Shown: positions 12,908 through 25,635 of the stretch, in pieces
Position numbering within the stretch: position 1 is the first letter of the stretch
How the letters are laid out: each line of letters starts with the position of its first letter
Source of the DNA: Progne subis subis
Lineage: Eukaryota > Chordata > Aves > Passeriformes > Hirundinidae
Length of the DNA: 64,000 nt
NCBI GenBank assembly: GCA_022316685.1
Contig: JAKJHU010000005.1
Coordinates: forward strand, 13,122,707 to 13,186,706
Direction: 5' to 3'
Program-made: the position numbers and the translations under genes
The notes under the pieces: model-generated
Told to the model about the DNA's origin: nothing
Databases searched by the model: none
Seen by the model: the letters and a program-made list of their open reading frames with translations, nothing else

Positions 12908-15594
12908 TATCAAACCAGTCTTCGTTAAGCTGAGCTTTGTAAGCAGCAAGGTCTGAAGCAACAGAAGAGCTTACAGCTTTTGAATCATATCAGATGAAAA
13001 GTGAAAAGTGCAGAGCTAATACTTTGTCAGAAGTAAGTAGGTGTTGTAGTGATCAGTGAAAACTGCACGAAGTATATGCAACCAAGGATAACTAATGGTT
13101 ATGTTACGTGCTTTGTGCGACTGGGGTGTGCAATTGCACTGTGCATGCAGCATAGGAAGGCATATCAGATATTTTCAGTCCAGTTAATACATGTATGAAA
13201 TACAGCCGTGCCATGGGTCACAGATTAAGTGCAAGATAGCAAGAAATAAGCAGATTTAACCTCTCCAAACCCATCCTGAAAGCGGCTTCATTGCTTTTGC
13301 ATTGTGCTTACCTGTAGAGTTAATGCGGCCATTCTCTTCTGGTGTTAGCCATGCCCACAGCAGAAGATAGGCTCTTGTGAAAAGCCCTATGCATTTTTGC
13401 AATTGAACATCACGATTTCATGACAGACATACCTTAATGCTGCCATTTAGCACTTTTGATGCAACTGCCTGACATGTCAAAAAGCATGGAAGAAACTTGC
13501 TGCCACGGGTGTGGTGTTGATCTTGATTCCTCCAGGCATCCATCTCTTTTTCTGCAGTTCCACATGTTTACTTACAGTTAGCAATTCCTAATGGTAGGAT
13601 ATGATCTCTTCTCACAAGGACAGACAGTCTGGTTAATATATTTTATTTGTACTGTCTGGCTTTGTAGAGAAACCTGAGAAACATATGGGCAACTTCAGAA
13701 TAAGAGAAAATAAAATATTATATGCAGGAGGCTGTGGAAACAATCTGCTGCTCTTCCCCGGCAGATCCCACCCACAAGTAAATGTCATTCAGGAGTGCAG
13801 CTGTTAAGTCAAGGGTGTCCCATGCAGCCCCAGGTGCCAGGCACTGAGCCTTCAGTGGATGTCAGGAAATGTGGTGTGAGGGTGCGCTGTGCAGCTGCTC
13901 CTGGGTCAGCTGCTGGAGCTGCTTCTCTGTCCTGAGAGGGCACAGAAATGCTGGACTGTCTTTGCTTTGGAGAAAATAACAGGTGGGGGAAAACTGTGCA
14001 CTACTGGCAAAATTCAGCTTCCTTATAAATCCTTCTGAACTGATGCAAAAATTTTGTCCAGACTTATTCCCTGAAGCTTGTTATCAAACTCTGTGTGAAT
14101 AGTTAAATTTTTCAACAATAGGTAAATGATACTGCTGTTCTGAGCACTGTTTCTGAAGATATCTGTGAGAGATGTCAGCAGAAGTTCAGGATGAAATTCT
14201 CAGCTTGGTTCTCATCTCTCAGAAAGCTTTAAGACAAAAGTGGTGTTACAGATTCATACACAAGTTTTGTATACATATATATACACACTATTACATTTGT
14301 ACAAATGTACAGATAATTGCCAAGACAGATGAGGGAACAAGTCCTTCACCCTTTTTTTTGGAAAAAGATTGTGGTTGAAGATGAAAAAGAAAAAGACTTA
14401 GGCAGTAGTGGTGAAGCTGGGTCGTACTGACCTCTTTTTTTATTTTCCTGGGACAAGAAAACACTTGGAATCCCTTTGTTTTTACTCCAGGGCACTGCAT
14501 GAGAAGTGCTATTAATTCTTTATCCTGGTCTCAGGGAGAGCAGCAGCGCCTGAATTTCTTGCACTTCCTCATGAGCCTCTGGCATCTTGACATTTATTCA
14601 GAGTTTGGTTGACCTCTGCTGCCTTTATGTATCTTTAAAGTTCATTCCTGTGCAACTGTCAATACATCTATTTTGTAGCTTTGAAATAAGAAGCTTTAGG
14701 GTGACTAAAAGGACACTTGTAACTGTTCAGCCATGTGGTTGTGATTTTTAAAGACCATCCTGTTTTCAGTTGACTTTTTACTAATATTCTCCCTATTTTC
14801 ATCAACATCTCTGGAAAATATGTTGCATTCTTTAACCATTTTACCTTGTGTTTCATGAAGCAAGCTATAAGGTAGAAATAGAAGTAGTTTTGGGATCAAA
14901 ATTTATCCCGAAAAGTATTCCCTGGAACAAATTTTTGTTTACTCTTCAATCCCTTTTAATCATAAAATCAAATTTTCCCAGAATGAAGTGGTGTTATCAT
15001 AAAGTAGAAAGTAGACTTTGAGTTGTATAAAATATTTTTAATGTGATACTAAAACAGAAGTAAGAAGTACAGACTTTATAAAATGTACCAGTAATTGAGT
15101 ACTGAGATTGAGGTTAAATTCTAGAAGAGCTCCCAAGGAAATAAGGGGATACAATGGGTCAGTTTAATTCTCTGCTGAAAAGAGATGTGACTGTTATTTA
15201 ATTTGTTACATTTTAAGTGACATTCTTATCTGGATGGAGCTGCAGGAGTTGTAGCACCAGCTCTATTTCTGTTTAGCCATTATATGTCAGTGCAATAGTA
15301 TGGTAAGACTAATGCAAATTCTTCAGGGTGTCTTTTCCAGTTTAGGACTACAAAAAACCCACTATGTTTTACCTTTTTCAATCCCATGCAAGAAATAAGT
15401 CAACCAGCAACTTCAGGTGGCTGCAGTAATCTCAGCTGTTCTAACTCAAAACAAGCTGCATTTTGTTCTCTAGTCTATGGCACGAGACACGTGTAGGCTG
15501 CATAGATAGCATGAGAAGAAATTACAATACTTATTTGCTGCATAAAATGTTAGTTTTGTCCTCAGAAACCCTTGCCTTTCAAAGCTGTGTTTAC
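12908..15594. other. Unique DNA, no gene seen
   Basis: Mixed AT-rich sequence with short frames only. I recognise no exon chain, RNA gene or transposon. Confidence 0.45.
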
Positions 15595-15599
15595 AATGT

Positions 15600-16284
15600 T
15601 GTGTCAGTTTGAAAAAAAAGACAGGTGTCTGCTAAGGAGAGGCAGGCCTCTCCAGGAAATGAGGAATTCAAATCCTTCCCTCCGTGTTATTATAATTTGG
15701 AAGATTAAAAAAAAAAAAAAACAAAACTTTTCGGTCAGAGCTTTGGGGAAAAGGAATAACAGTCCTTTACTAGTAAATATAACATGACAGACAAACAACA
15801 ATAGCAATTATAATAACAGTAAAACAGAACCAAGAACCCCGAGGGCAAACAGTGGAAACTCCGGCGCGGGTGGATGGAAGCTGGAAGCGGTGGATTGTCC
15901 TCGGCAGGCAGGGGGGTGCTCTGGCAGATGAAGTGGGCAGTGCCTGAGAACCCGCAGCGGCTGGACCCAGGTTGACCCAAAATCCAGCAGGACAGCGAAG
16001 AAACTCCGAATTCCTGGGCACTCCAACAGATGATAGAATTCCCAGGACCAAACTCCTCCGTTAGCCGTGGACTCCAGGCAGCCAGCAGTCGCCCAATCCG
16101 TGCTCCCCGGAAGACTGCGAGCCGTGAGCCCACACCTCAGCTCTCCTGGGAGCCTCCTCCCTCCCCCAAAACCAAGTGATCAACTTCCTTTGTCAGGTTA
16201 AGCACCCCTTAACTATCAGTACTTAAAATCTCCTAGCAGCTCATGGGGGGGGAAAAATTCTACAGGAGAACTTAACCCTCAACA
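15600..16284 (-). mobile_element. Solo LTR, 685 bp, exact 5-bp target duplication
   Basis: The segment is bounded by TG (plus strand 15,600) and CA (16,284). It is flanked by an exact direct duplication AATGT at 15,595-15,599 and 16,285-16,289. It is more GC-rich than its surroundings. On the minus strand it starts TGTTGAGGGTTAAG, and a CAGTCCTTTACTAG segment suggests a polyadenylation/R region. Five-base duplications fit ERVL or some class I elements. No internal sequence remains, so this is a solo LTR. The frames of up to 132 codons inside it are chance frames in LTR sequence. Confidence 0.85.
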
Positions 16285-17126
16285 AATGTGAAGCACCATT
16301 GTTTTCCATCTTCTTGGGTGATTTTTACTGTCAGGGGAGTCAAAGGATGAAGTGTAGCCTATTTGACAATCCACAAAAATATTTTTTGCTGACCTGGAAA
16401 CATAGCTTTGCTGTGGGCTGTGGCTGGTTCTGTTCCACACAGTGGGCAGCTGTGCTCTGCAGCAGCAGGAGATGGCTAAGGTGTGCCTCATAGGAAACTG
16501 TGATAGTCAGACCTGGAGATGGTGAAGTCACAAGTCTCATCGCTAACTAAGGAGAGTCATAGTCTTCACTCTGAAATTTAAAAAAAAAATTGCTATCCCA
16601 ATGACTTGTGCCAGCTGCTTGCTGCAAGCCCTGGGGACCAAGCAGATGTCTCAGGAGGTTCAGCTGACCAGGACAATGCCAGGAAGCTCCTCCTTTCTGG
16701 AAGGCATGCTTCAGGGATATTTCACATTGCACCAGGCTGTGCAGCCTACCAGTGCCTGGTCTATCTGCCAACCACGTTCAGAAGAGAGACCAGAGCATCT
16801 CTATTGACGTTCTCATACATATATTTGGTTAAGTATATGGGTTTTCCAACTCATTTGGCTGCATATTATTTAATGTATTTCATGCCTTCCACCTCCTATC
16901 AAAGTGTATCCTTTTGTATCATAGATAATTTCCTTTGGCCTTTTCTCTTTCTCCCTGGTATTAAATCTGATTTTTTTTTTTTCTTCTATTTTTCTGTTTA
17001 TGTTCACAATTCCCCTCATCATTTTTTATATTTTCATTCTCCTATTTTCCTATTTCTATGCCTGCATTCTCACAATTCTCTTTGCTCCCTTCTCTTTCCT
17101 GCTTCCTTTACTTTCTCTCATTTCTC

Positions 17127-17460
17127 GAGAAAAGGAGGCTGAAGGGTGACCTTATCACTCTCTGCTCCCAAGCAAAAAGTTATATCACAGGATTAAATAG
17201 CCTCAAGTTGCATATGAGGAGGTATAGATTGGATAGGAGGGGAAAAATTCTTCACTGAAAGAGTTGTCAACCATTGGAACAGGCTTCCCAGTGAAGTATT
17301 TGCATCCATATCCCTGGAGGTATTTTTTAAAAAGGTGTAGATGTAGTGCTTAGGGATATTGTATAGTGATTAGGGACATAGTTTGGACTTGACAGTGTTG
17401 GGTTAATGGCTGGTCTCGATGCTCTTAGTGTTCTTTTCCAGCCTAAATGTTCCAAGACTA
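17127..17460 (+). mobile_element. Old CR1 LINE 3' fragment
   Basis: A short plus-strand frame KRRLKGDLITL followed by matches such as GGATAGGAGG, CATTGGAACAGGCTTCCCAG and CCCTGGAGGTATTT identify a diverged CR1 3' end. It is heavily mutated and lacks the usual tandem tail. The T-rich stretch just upstream (16,970-17,120) is low complexity. Confidence 0.82.
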
Positions 17461-19588
17461 ATGATTTCTTGTGTATTTCTTCTTGATCTGATTGTTAGCA
17501 CTACATTGTGGTGTTGGATTAATCTATTTTTCAGTGACATTTCCAGGCTGAGAATTTAAATAAAATTAATTCATCTACTATGAATATAAATCTGGGACGG
17601 GAAGACTTTTGTATGAAAACCTGTAGAAACCCAGTCTTCAAATCCAACTACTTTAGTTAAAGGCAAATATTGAATTTACAATTAATCCCCTCCCACTCAT
17701 ACATCCCACTTCATTAAACACCTTTCCTTTCCTATAAGGTCACCACAATAGTTTTGTCCCTGAACTTCACAGTCCTGAGTCTAGAACTATTGCTTTTTGG
17801 ATTGTTTTTTCTACTCCTGAAGAGTTGTTTAGTTTGTGAGCAATATCTTTTTTTGGCTAATTGAAGAAGGGCAATTTTAATGTCATATGGTAGATGCACA
17901 GTCTCTCAGTCAAACCAGAAACTTAGAGTTCATTAAATTTGTTTAAAACATACTCACTTTTGGTATTATTTTTGTACAAAAAACCAAAAATAGCCAAAAT
18001 GCTAATTATGCAACAAATATATTTTCCTTTCTCTTGAAAAAAAGCAAAACAGTAGCAACAGTTGAGTAGATGTGAAGTTTAATACTGGTCTTCAGTTTTC
18101 TGATGTCAATGATTTAAAGAGGACATTGCATTTCTGTAGTTTTAGTAGAATCTCTAAATTACTTAGCAAATAGATAGTGGTCAAAAAAGCTGTATAATAC
18201 AGCCTAAGCTCACGTGAACGACAAATCTGGGTGTCTGTGTCCTTTCAGAAACCCTCAAAGTCCTCATCTGACAGGAGTGAGATTAGCCGTCATCTTTAAA
18301 TCATCGAGGCCTGAGATCAAGCAAGGCTTCTAATCTTAACAATTCTTTTCCTGCATATCTTGGTGTAGCCGTCAAGGTCAGATCCTGCAGCTACAGTGCT
18401 TGCTCTTAATACAGTGGTGAAGGAAGTTGCAAATGGATGGGCAGTGCAGGCTGGGCAATGGGGAGAGAAATCTGAGTCTTGCAGACAAGGGAACACAAAT
18501 CTTCAGATATTCTGTGTATTTTGCACGTGGAAAACAGCTGAAACTTCATCCAAGTACTGAGTAACAAATCAAAGATTTTTTTCCTTCTATCAATGTTTCT
18601 TAACACATTGCCCTACACGATACCAACTTATGTTAGACAAGGATTTTCTCTTATTTTATTCACTTTTACTATATTGTGTGTTATTATAAACAACACAGCA
18701 CAATGAGGGGCAGTTACAATTAAATTATTGTTTTTATTACTACGGTCTCTTTGGCAAAATGAGGATTGCTTTCTGACAGCCCACATTCATACAAATGTCT
18801 TCTAGAGACCCCTACCCCTCACTCTGAGCAAGGGGTATCTCTGACTGAGCCAGTTCCCAGGAAGGCCCAGAGCAACTGAGGGAAGGAAGCGGACCCACAT
18901 GTCACTATATTAGGCTGAAACAGCTCTTCAAGACTTAATATTTATTGGAAAACTGTATTTCCAGTTTTGAAGTCTCCCACATTGAAGGTAAAGGCACGGG
19001 CCAGGCTTTGCATGTATAAATTGTGGATTTGAAGTAGAATAACTGTTCAAAATGAAATACAAGCAAATTTCCCACTGCAGGGGTCAAGCCTGGCATGGAT
19101 TTACTGTAACTCTTTTTTTGAATGAATATTGATCTGAATATTCTTTAGATTCCTGTGGCTGGAGACCATAGAAGTCCCTATAGTATGGTGATTTCAAAAC
19201 TTTTTTGGTCAAGGTAAAAACTTTTGAGTACACATTCTCCACATATATACATTTATTTATTTATAAATTATGTGCATGCATAGCATACCATATACATACC
19301 CTAAATTGTACCAAAGAGCAGAAATTTTAACAAGGATGATATAAAGACAAAATAAGTGCTATTTTCAATTTTTAAAATATTCTATCTCTCTTATAAATGG
19401 CACAAAAATACTTTCTTCTTGACCCCCAAAGGATTACCTTGCACACCACCTGGTTTTTATGCACCTCACCACACTTTGAAGACCACTATATGAATTGATG
19501 TGCTATAGTAGACTAAGCACCTTCCCAGTAGCAGTAGTAAAAGTAGCAGTAACCGAGTTAATCTGTCCAGAGACCAGAAACTTGATTT

Positions 19589-19846
19589 TAACATCACATT
19601 CACAAGGATTTTTCAGTCTTTCAAATGTAATTCATCTTCTGCTTTGAGTCTTCTGGAATATATGTGGCTGGTTTGAGTTAAAAACACTGATATTATGGTA
19701 TTGGGAAGTGATGAAGTAACATCAGATTCACATACATTTTTTCAGTCTTTCAAGTCTAATTCATCTTCTGCTTTGTGTATTCTGGAATATCTGTGGCTGG
19801 CTTGAGTTAAAAGCACTGTTATAATGGTATTAGGAAGTGATGAAGA
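19589..19846. repeat. Tandem duplication, 128-bp unit, two copies
   Basis: Unit 1 (19,589-19,716) and unit 2 (19,717-19,846) share ordered blocks: TAACATCA, TTTTTCAGTCTTTCAA, TAATTCATCTTCTGCTTTG, TCTGGAATAT and GGAAGTGATGAAG. They differ at scattered sites, so the duplication is old. Neither unit resembles a transposon I know. Confidence 0.9.
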
Positions 19847-22489
19847 CTTGACCATAGCTGTCTGCTCACTTCCTTTTGAACAGAATCACAGAAATTAAAT
19901 AAGATAGTGTTTGTCATTTATTTAATTGTTTGGAAATGACTGTTTATTAAAAAGTACTGGAGGATGGCTGATGTATTTCCAGTATTGGCTTCAGTACCTG
20001 AATCAACATTGTAACCTAAAACACTGTTGTATTTAGACTGAATTAATGATATATAATTTATCTAGGAGTCTAGCACAAACATTACCATTAATTCAAATTC
20101 ATTAAATTGATAAATGATCCAAGTTCTGAAAATATTCTAATTTTTTTTTTAACTTCCAACTTTAAATATTTATGTGAATCCTGCAAGCATGGTTCCTTTT
20201 TTGTTAGTTTTTATGAAGGTCAAATATTTGAATGCCACAATTTGGCCAGTAGCAGAATAGAGGAGAGGAACCACCTCCAGAACTCTTCTGTCCCAAAACA
20301 GGACTCTGAGGGTGACCTGGGATGGACTGAACTGTTGTTGTAAAAAACAGACTTCAGCCCTCTGGTATGCTGTCCCTGACACACACATCACTGTAGCTGC
20401 AATCTTCCACAAAAACTCCAATCTCAGAATTTTGCTTTTCCAGAAAAAAATTACTTTTAACATTAATGTCAAATAATTAAAATTTTAACTAATTCATTTT
20501 AGAAGTCTAATCTTTTAAACTGATTTTTTCAGTTTTCTATCCCTCAGAAAATCAGATGTGGTGTTCAGCTTATTATTTTTCTCACTTTAGTCGCTGAATC
20601 TCCATCTCCATACACATTGCCAAGTTGTAATGTCACAGCTGCCTTTAAGTATTATTAGGGGGTTGCTGAACCCCAGCATGAGGGAGAACATGGATAGTAT
20701 TGAAGTATTGGAAATCCCTTTCCTGTTTAAACTAGGTAACACGCCAGCCATGTAAATCACTGATGTAACTGCTCTCATTATGCCACATTTCTGCCACTGT
20801 TGGTTTTTCCTGCCACAGTTTAAAACTATTAAAGGAGTAACCATACACTCTCTGTCTTGCTATAGCAACCATGCCCCTCACCTAAAGTTAGAAGCTATTA
20901 TCTTGCCAAATTAGGGAAATCTCCTTGGGATCCCATGGATGGGACATTTATTCATTCATCTCTTGATTTTTGTCAGTGAAAAGATATTCGTGCTTCTCTA
21001 GAGCCTCTTCAACAGCAAAAAGCCTGATCCTGCTCATATTTAGGTAAAAAAGTTCCCACAGAGTTAATTGGAAATGGTGGGTAGAGCATGGTCAAAAGTA
21101 CTGTAGTATGCAGACATCACAGCAGCACCTAGCTGGCAAGAAGATTAGCAAGCACATCTGTTCTGAGCCATTAAAATGATATAAAGAAATTGCCTTGAAA
21201 CCACCTGCAGGACAGTAATTTCATACAATCATTACAGAGTCATTAAAAGTTAATGTAGAAAAAACATCACGGTGGGAAATGAAATCTTCTTCTGTGTTCA
21301 CTAGATACCCTAAAAATGAGAGCAGAGAACAGTCTGAAAATTATTGTGTCAGATGATTATGCCTTGTCTCCAGAATATATTGTCTCAAATATTTCCTTTG
21401 CCACAGATTAGACTACTTTCTACATTATCAAGCCATACATAGGATTTTCATGTTGGACATGACATGCACATGGCAGCAGGATTTTGGAACTCTTTTGAGA
21501 TGATATTCTTGAATTCTAAAATGGTATAGGAGTCTGAATTTCAGTTTTTGAAATTTTATTCAAAATAGAAGCATCAGGATGGGTATAAGCAACATGGACA
21601 TGAAGAAAGATGTGCTAAAACTGAGAAGGGGACAAAGTTATTCATGCTAGGATCAAAGCAAGATCGGAGAAAAAAAAGCAACAGAGTGTAAAAATAGGAA
21701 CCTAACGTTTTAAATCAAAATAAGAGAAAGGCATTAAATGATGTCACAGAGAACATTGTGGTTAAATACTAGAATATTTTCTTATAATCCTTTGTTACAC
21801 AGACAACATGTATGTGAAGGGACTATAAAGGAGGTCATGGAAAGAAGAAATATTACTTACAAATGCATTCATCTGCTCTGAGGGACAGAAGGCTCTCAAT
21901 GACAGACTGGGCTGCAAGACATATGTGGAAAGCACTACCTGTTGGCTTTGTTAAGACTTTGATGATGTCCCCAAGAGTCTTGTAAACAAACTATGGAAAT
22001 ACAAGCTTGGACAGAATCATTGGAATCAGGAAAGATCCATGCATATGTGGAAGATAGTATATGATGCAGAATCACTAGTATGCCCCCACTAATTGCAAAG
22101 CCACACTGTGTGGACTATTTTCCTTAATGAATGAAAGAAGAGAATAGAAAATCCTATTAATTGCAAATAGGATTAGAGGCAAAGAGGCCGCATGCATTTA
22201 GAAGGAAAAAATAAAAGGGAGGAAAAATGAATTTGGCAGATTGAGCAAATGTGAAATCAAGAGTATGTAATTTAAGTGTCTATGGATATTGTAAATTTAA
22301 ATTTAATATAAATTTGTAAATTTATTTGAATTTAAAAAGCACATGATATTGAGATGCGTACAGGAGTAAATTCTAGCCTTAAAAATATACAGTATGAAAA
22401 ATGTGTGAAGCAGTCTTTTAAATCTTCCAACATCCACCTGGGCTATTTTTTTCTTTACTTCAAAAAAGATTTATCAGAGGTGTAATCTC

Positions 22490-22590
22490 TACCAAAAAAA
22501 ACACCGAACAAAAACAAAGACATAAACAAACCAAAGAAAACAAACCAAACCAACCAAACAACAACAATAAACAACAAACCACAAAAAGAC
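22490..22590. repeat. A-rich / CAAA-type simple repeat
   Basis: Imperfect AAAC/CCAAA/AACAA units fill about 100 bp. Similar tracts occur near 27,454-27,520, 31,470-31,535 and 63,383-63,455. The first and second create spurious low-complexity frames. Confidence 0.85.
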
Positions 22591-24622
22591 ACCCAGAGCA
22601 AAAAGTGGGGTCAGAAATGTTGAAATAATTGACAGAGAAAAACAAGGAGACCTTGTATGGAGCTAACTATGGATGAAACACAATCTATAAGATTTAAATG
22701 CTGATTTTGAAAAATTTAAATGCTATAAGATGTTCCCCACATCTACTGGGGAGGGTACAAGAAATAACAACTCAATTGCAGCAAACAATGGTGATGTGGA
22801 AAACAATCCATTAGGATAGTAACAGCAGATGTTTCGCAGAAAAGTTCTGAATCTCCCATCAATGGACTTTTTAAGACATTGTTTTGTCAAATATCAGTCA
22901 GGGAAACACTGATGCAATTGATTCCTTGTTCAGTCAGAATCATGGCTGATATCTCAGGACCCTTCATCTACCATCCTATGGTGTGGAAACTGCCTGGAGT
23001 TTTGGAATAAAGTCGTTTGTCCAATCCATAACTAAATTCAGAGGAACACAGTTTTGCTACAGATGCTGAAAAGTGGGGAGGACTGGAGTGGGAGAAGGAG
23101 CAGAAGGAGGGTTGGAAATGGTCTGAAAAGCAGAGTGCCATATAATCAAAAAGGTCATTTAAAAATGTGTAGTTTAAAATATGTCAGTAAAAGGTAAAGC
23201 TACAAATGCAGTAAAATAATCAAAGGAAATAGACACTACTGTAGCAAAATATGGTCTTATGTCATTTAAATACACAAGCAAAAAGCCAATCAAGTATTCT
23301 GTGAAGCCACGGAGGGATATACAGAAAGTGGGAAGTAAGTTAATGACGTTAGTATTGCTCTGAGCCTGAATAAATTCTCTGCTTTCGTCTTCATGAAATA
23401 AGCCAAAGGTCAGATTCTGAGGATTGGGATATTTTCCCAAGTGGGAGGGAAGGGAATGGAAGCGCTGAAAGTCTTTATGAGTACATCAAAGCAGAGAGGC
23501 AATTAGAGCTGATAAAAGTTCACATAGAAGTACATAGAGATAAATTGCATCTCATATTTTTTTTAACCTAGTGAGTTGTAGAAAGATGTAGAGTTTTCCA
23601 GCTCATAAACTCTATGAAAGCATAATACATGTATAGGATTCAAGAGAACAGAGATTCAAGAGTCAAATTGGGGAGGCCATGACACTGAAATTTATTTATT
23701 TGATGATTTATATTTTTATTTATTTATTGTCTCAGCAACACACAAGGGAAAGACTTTATAATGAGACCTAGTGAAGTGAGTTATACATTGACAAAGGAAT
23801 GAGATAGCAGTAAGCATTGATCTGAAATCACCACTGTGGTGTTTTCAAAGTAATTTGCAGCCTCAGGTGTTTGCAGCTATTGAGGTTGTTTTCTTAATAT
23901 CTCGTACTGCAATTAAACATATCTGAGTTTCTTGCTGTAGAATTGTGACAGAAGATAATGCATTGATATTCTGTTATGACAATCTCAAATGCAATTTGTG
24001 TAATTTTAGCTGTCTTGAGGGAATGAATTAAATAGCATTAGCTGTCTTCTTCAGCCTACTTTGGCTTTGCTCAATTGGACCAGCCTATACAGAATATTAC
24101 TGTGTTCTTAATAAACCCAAAACAGGGAGAACAGTTAAGAGAGAAGTGTGCCGTTTCCCAGATAACATGAGTTAGCGTACTGCCCAATGCATTCAGTGGA
24201 GGGGACTGCTCTGATTTAAAGAAATAAACTGTGGGAAACCTATAGCATCTACTGATCTTTATGCTTACATGCATAGACCCTTGTGCACTTCTCTTTAAGT
24301 GAGGGGCTTCCTGTATAGCTCACAAATGTGTTTCATATTTTCAGTATTATTCTTATTGTTTTGTCTTTCTGCTCCCTCCTCTATGGCACCTTATAAATTG
24401 CTGGAAACAACTTTGCAGAAGAAAGTTGTAAAGTGGTTTTCTTTGATCAATAAAAAGCTAAGGTTCATCAGATGTTTAGATCCACTTATATGTTTAAGCA
24501 CAAAATATTAGCACAAGTATAATCATTAAAAGATTTCTATTACTAACTGTTCTTCTAAATATGTTTGAAAATAAACCAAAACACACACAAAAAAAAGAAC
24601 ACTGGCATCTCAGTCAATGTGG

Positions 24623-24926
24623 TGTTTCTTTATGAGATCAGACGACCGCCGAAGGCAAAAGGAAAGAGCCTGCACTCTCACCAGCGGAATATCACGGCTT
24701 TATTCTGGAGTCCTGCCCTGCCGGCCGCAGCTCTTTCTTGTCCACGCCGGTGCCTGAGAGAGAGGTCCCAGGGCTTTTTCCCCAGGGAACATGGACCAGA
24801 GGCAGGGACAAGCCACTGCCCAATCGGGCACAAGGTGGGAGTGGAACAGAGTTGGGTTACATTCCAGTGAGGGGGATGAGCACAGCCGAGCAGGGACAAA
24901 CCTCATGATACAGTTAAAGGGGAACA
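24623..24926 (-). mobile_element. Solo LTR, relative of the one at 10,341
   Basis: This is the inverted counterpart of the 10,341-10,653 element. It starts (minus strand) TGTTCCCCTTTAACTG and ends near TCTCATAAAGAAACA. A reverse polyadenylation signal lies in CGGCTTTATTCTGG. About 304 bp with TG...CA ends. I could not find a convincing target duplication, so the edges are good to a few bases only. Confidence 0.8.
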
Positions 24927-24950
24927 AGGAAAAAACATCAGAAATCCAAT

Positions 24951-25635
24951 TGTTGTAAATAAACTGGGCAGGAGATAGATTAGCTCCTTAAATGCCTTTA
25001 TTGAAAAAGGGGAAAGCTTGAGGGGTCACCTACGCCACTGCTGCTCCTTCCAGACACCGCTGAGGAAGAAGTGCAAGTTAAATCTGCTGCTCACGCCGTA
25101 GAGTTGGGATTCCTGCCTCACAGAGGTTCCCAGGAACTCACTCGGCTTATCCCGGACCAGGGTAGTCTCCCTCCCTGGGTGCCTTCTAAGTCACAGTGAG
25201 AATTCAGGAAGCTGTTCGCTGACACCCGAGGGCTCCTGAGTGCTTTGCTGATTCAGTTCTGTCTTCCATATATCTGTATCCTGTAGCAGTTCGTTTTAAT
25301 TAGGGATTTTTGATGTTAATCCTACTTCCAGCTACAGCAAGGCCTCATGGGAGTTTTGGCGATTTCCATAAGGGTGGAGGCAGCAGCTTGACGGGCAGGC
25401 GTGACATCAGCAGGAAGTGGGAAGAGGAGCAGGCAGAGAGCAGGCGGGCGAGCAGCGGAGATTTAACCCGAGGGAAGGTAAGGGATTTTAGGGTTTTTGG
25501 GGAAGAAAACATGTAACATACAACTCAGAGGGTGAAGAACTGGGGTCTGGGGTACAAATGGGGTACAAACCGTTTAGGACAGTAACACCTTTCGCATTTT
25601 TAACTAATAGCGCACAAACATGGGTCCCTGCAACA
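24951..25635 (-). mobile_element. Probable solo LTR, 685 bp
   Basis: The segment has inverted terminal TGTTG/CAACA: TGTTGTAAATAAAC on the left and GGTCCCTGCAACA on the right. A reverse AATAAA (CCTTTATTGAAAAAGG) lies near the left end, giving minus orientation. It is GC-richer than its flanks. It lies only 24 bp from the previous LTR. It belongs to a different family from the equal-length LTR at 15,600. The target duplication is not clear (TCCAAT versus TTCAAC). Confidence 0.65.

Larger units (their letters stand above)
17461..24622. other. Gene-empty AT-rich DNA
   Basis: Apart from the 128-bp tandem duplication and an A/CAAA-rich tract listed separately, I see nothing that supports a gene or a recognisable transposon. 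Frames are under about 100 codons and show no family features. Confidence 0.45.

Noticed and set aside
15735..16133. 132-codon minus-strand frame
   Set aside because: It lies completely inside a solo LTR bounded by an exact target duplication.
16606..17142. 178-codon plus-strand frame
   Set aside because: The second half is Phe/Ser/Leu-rich from a T/C-rich low-complexity stretch, and it runs into a CR1 fragment. No family features.
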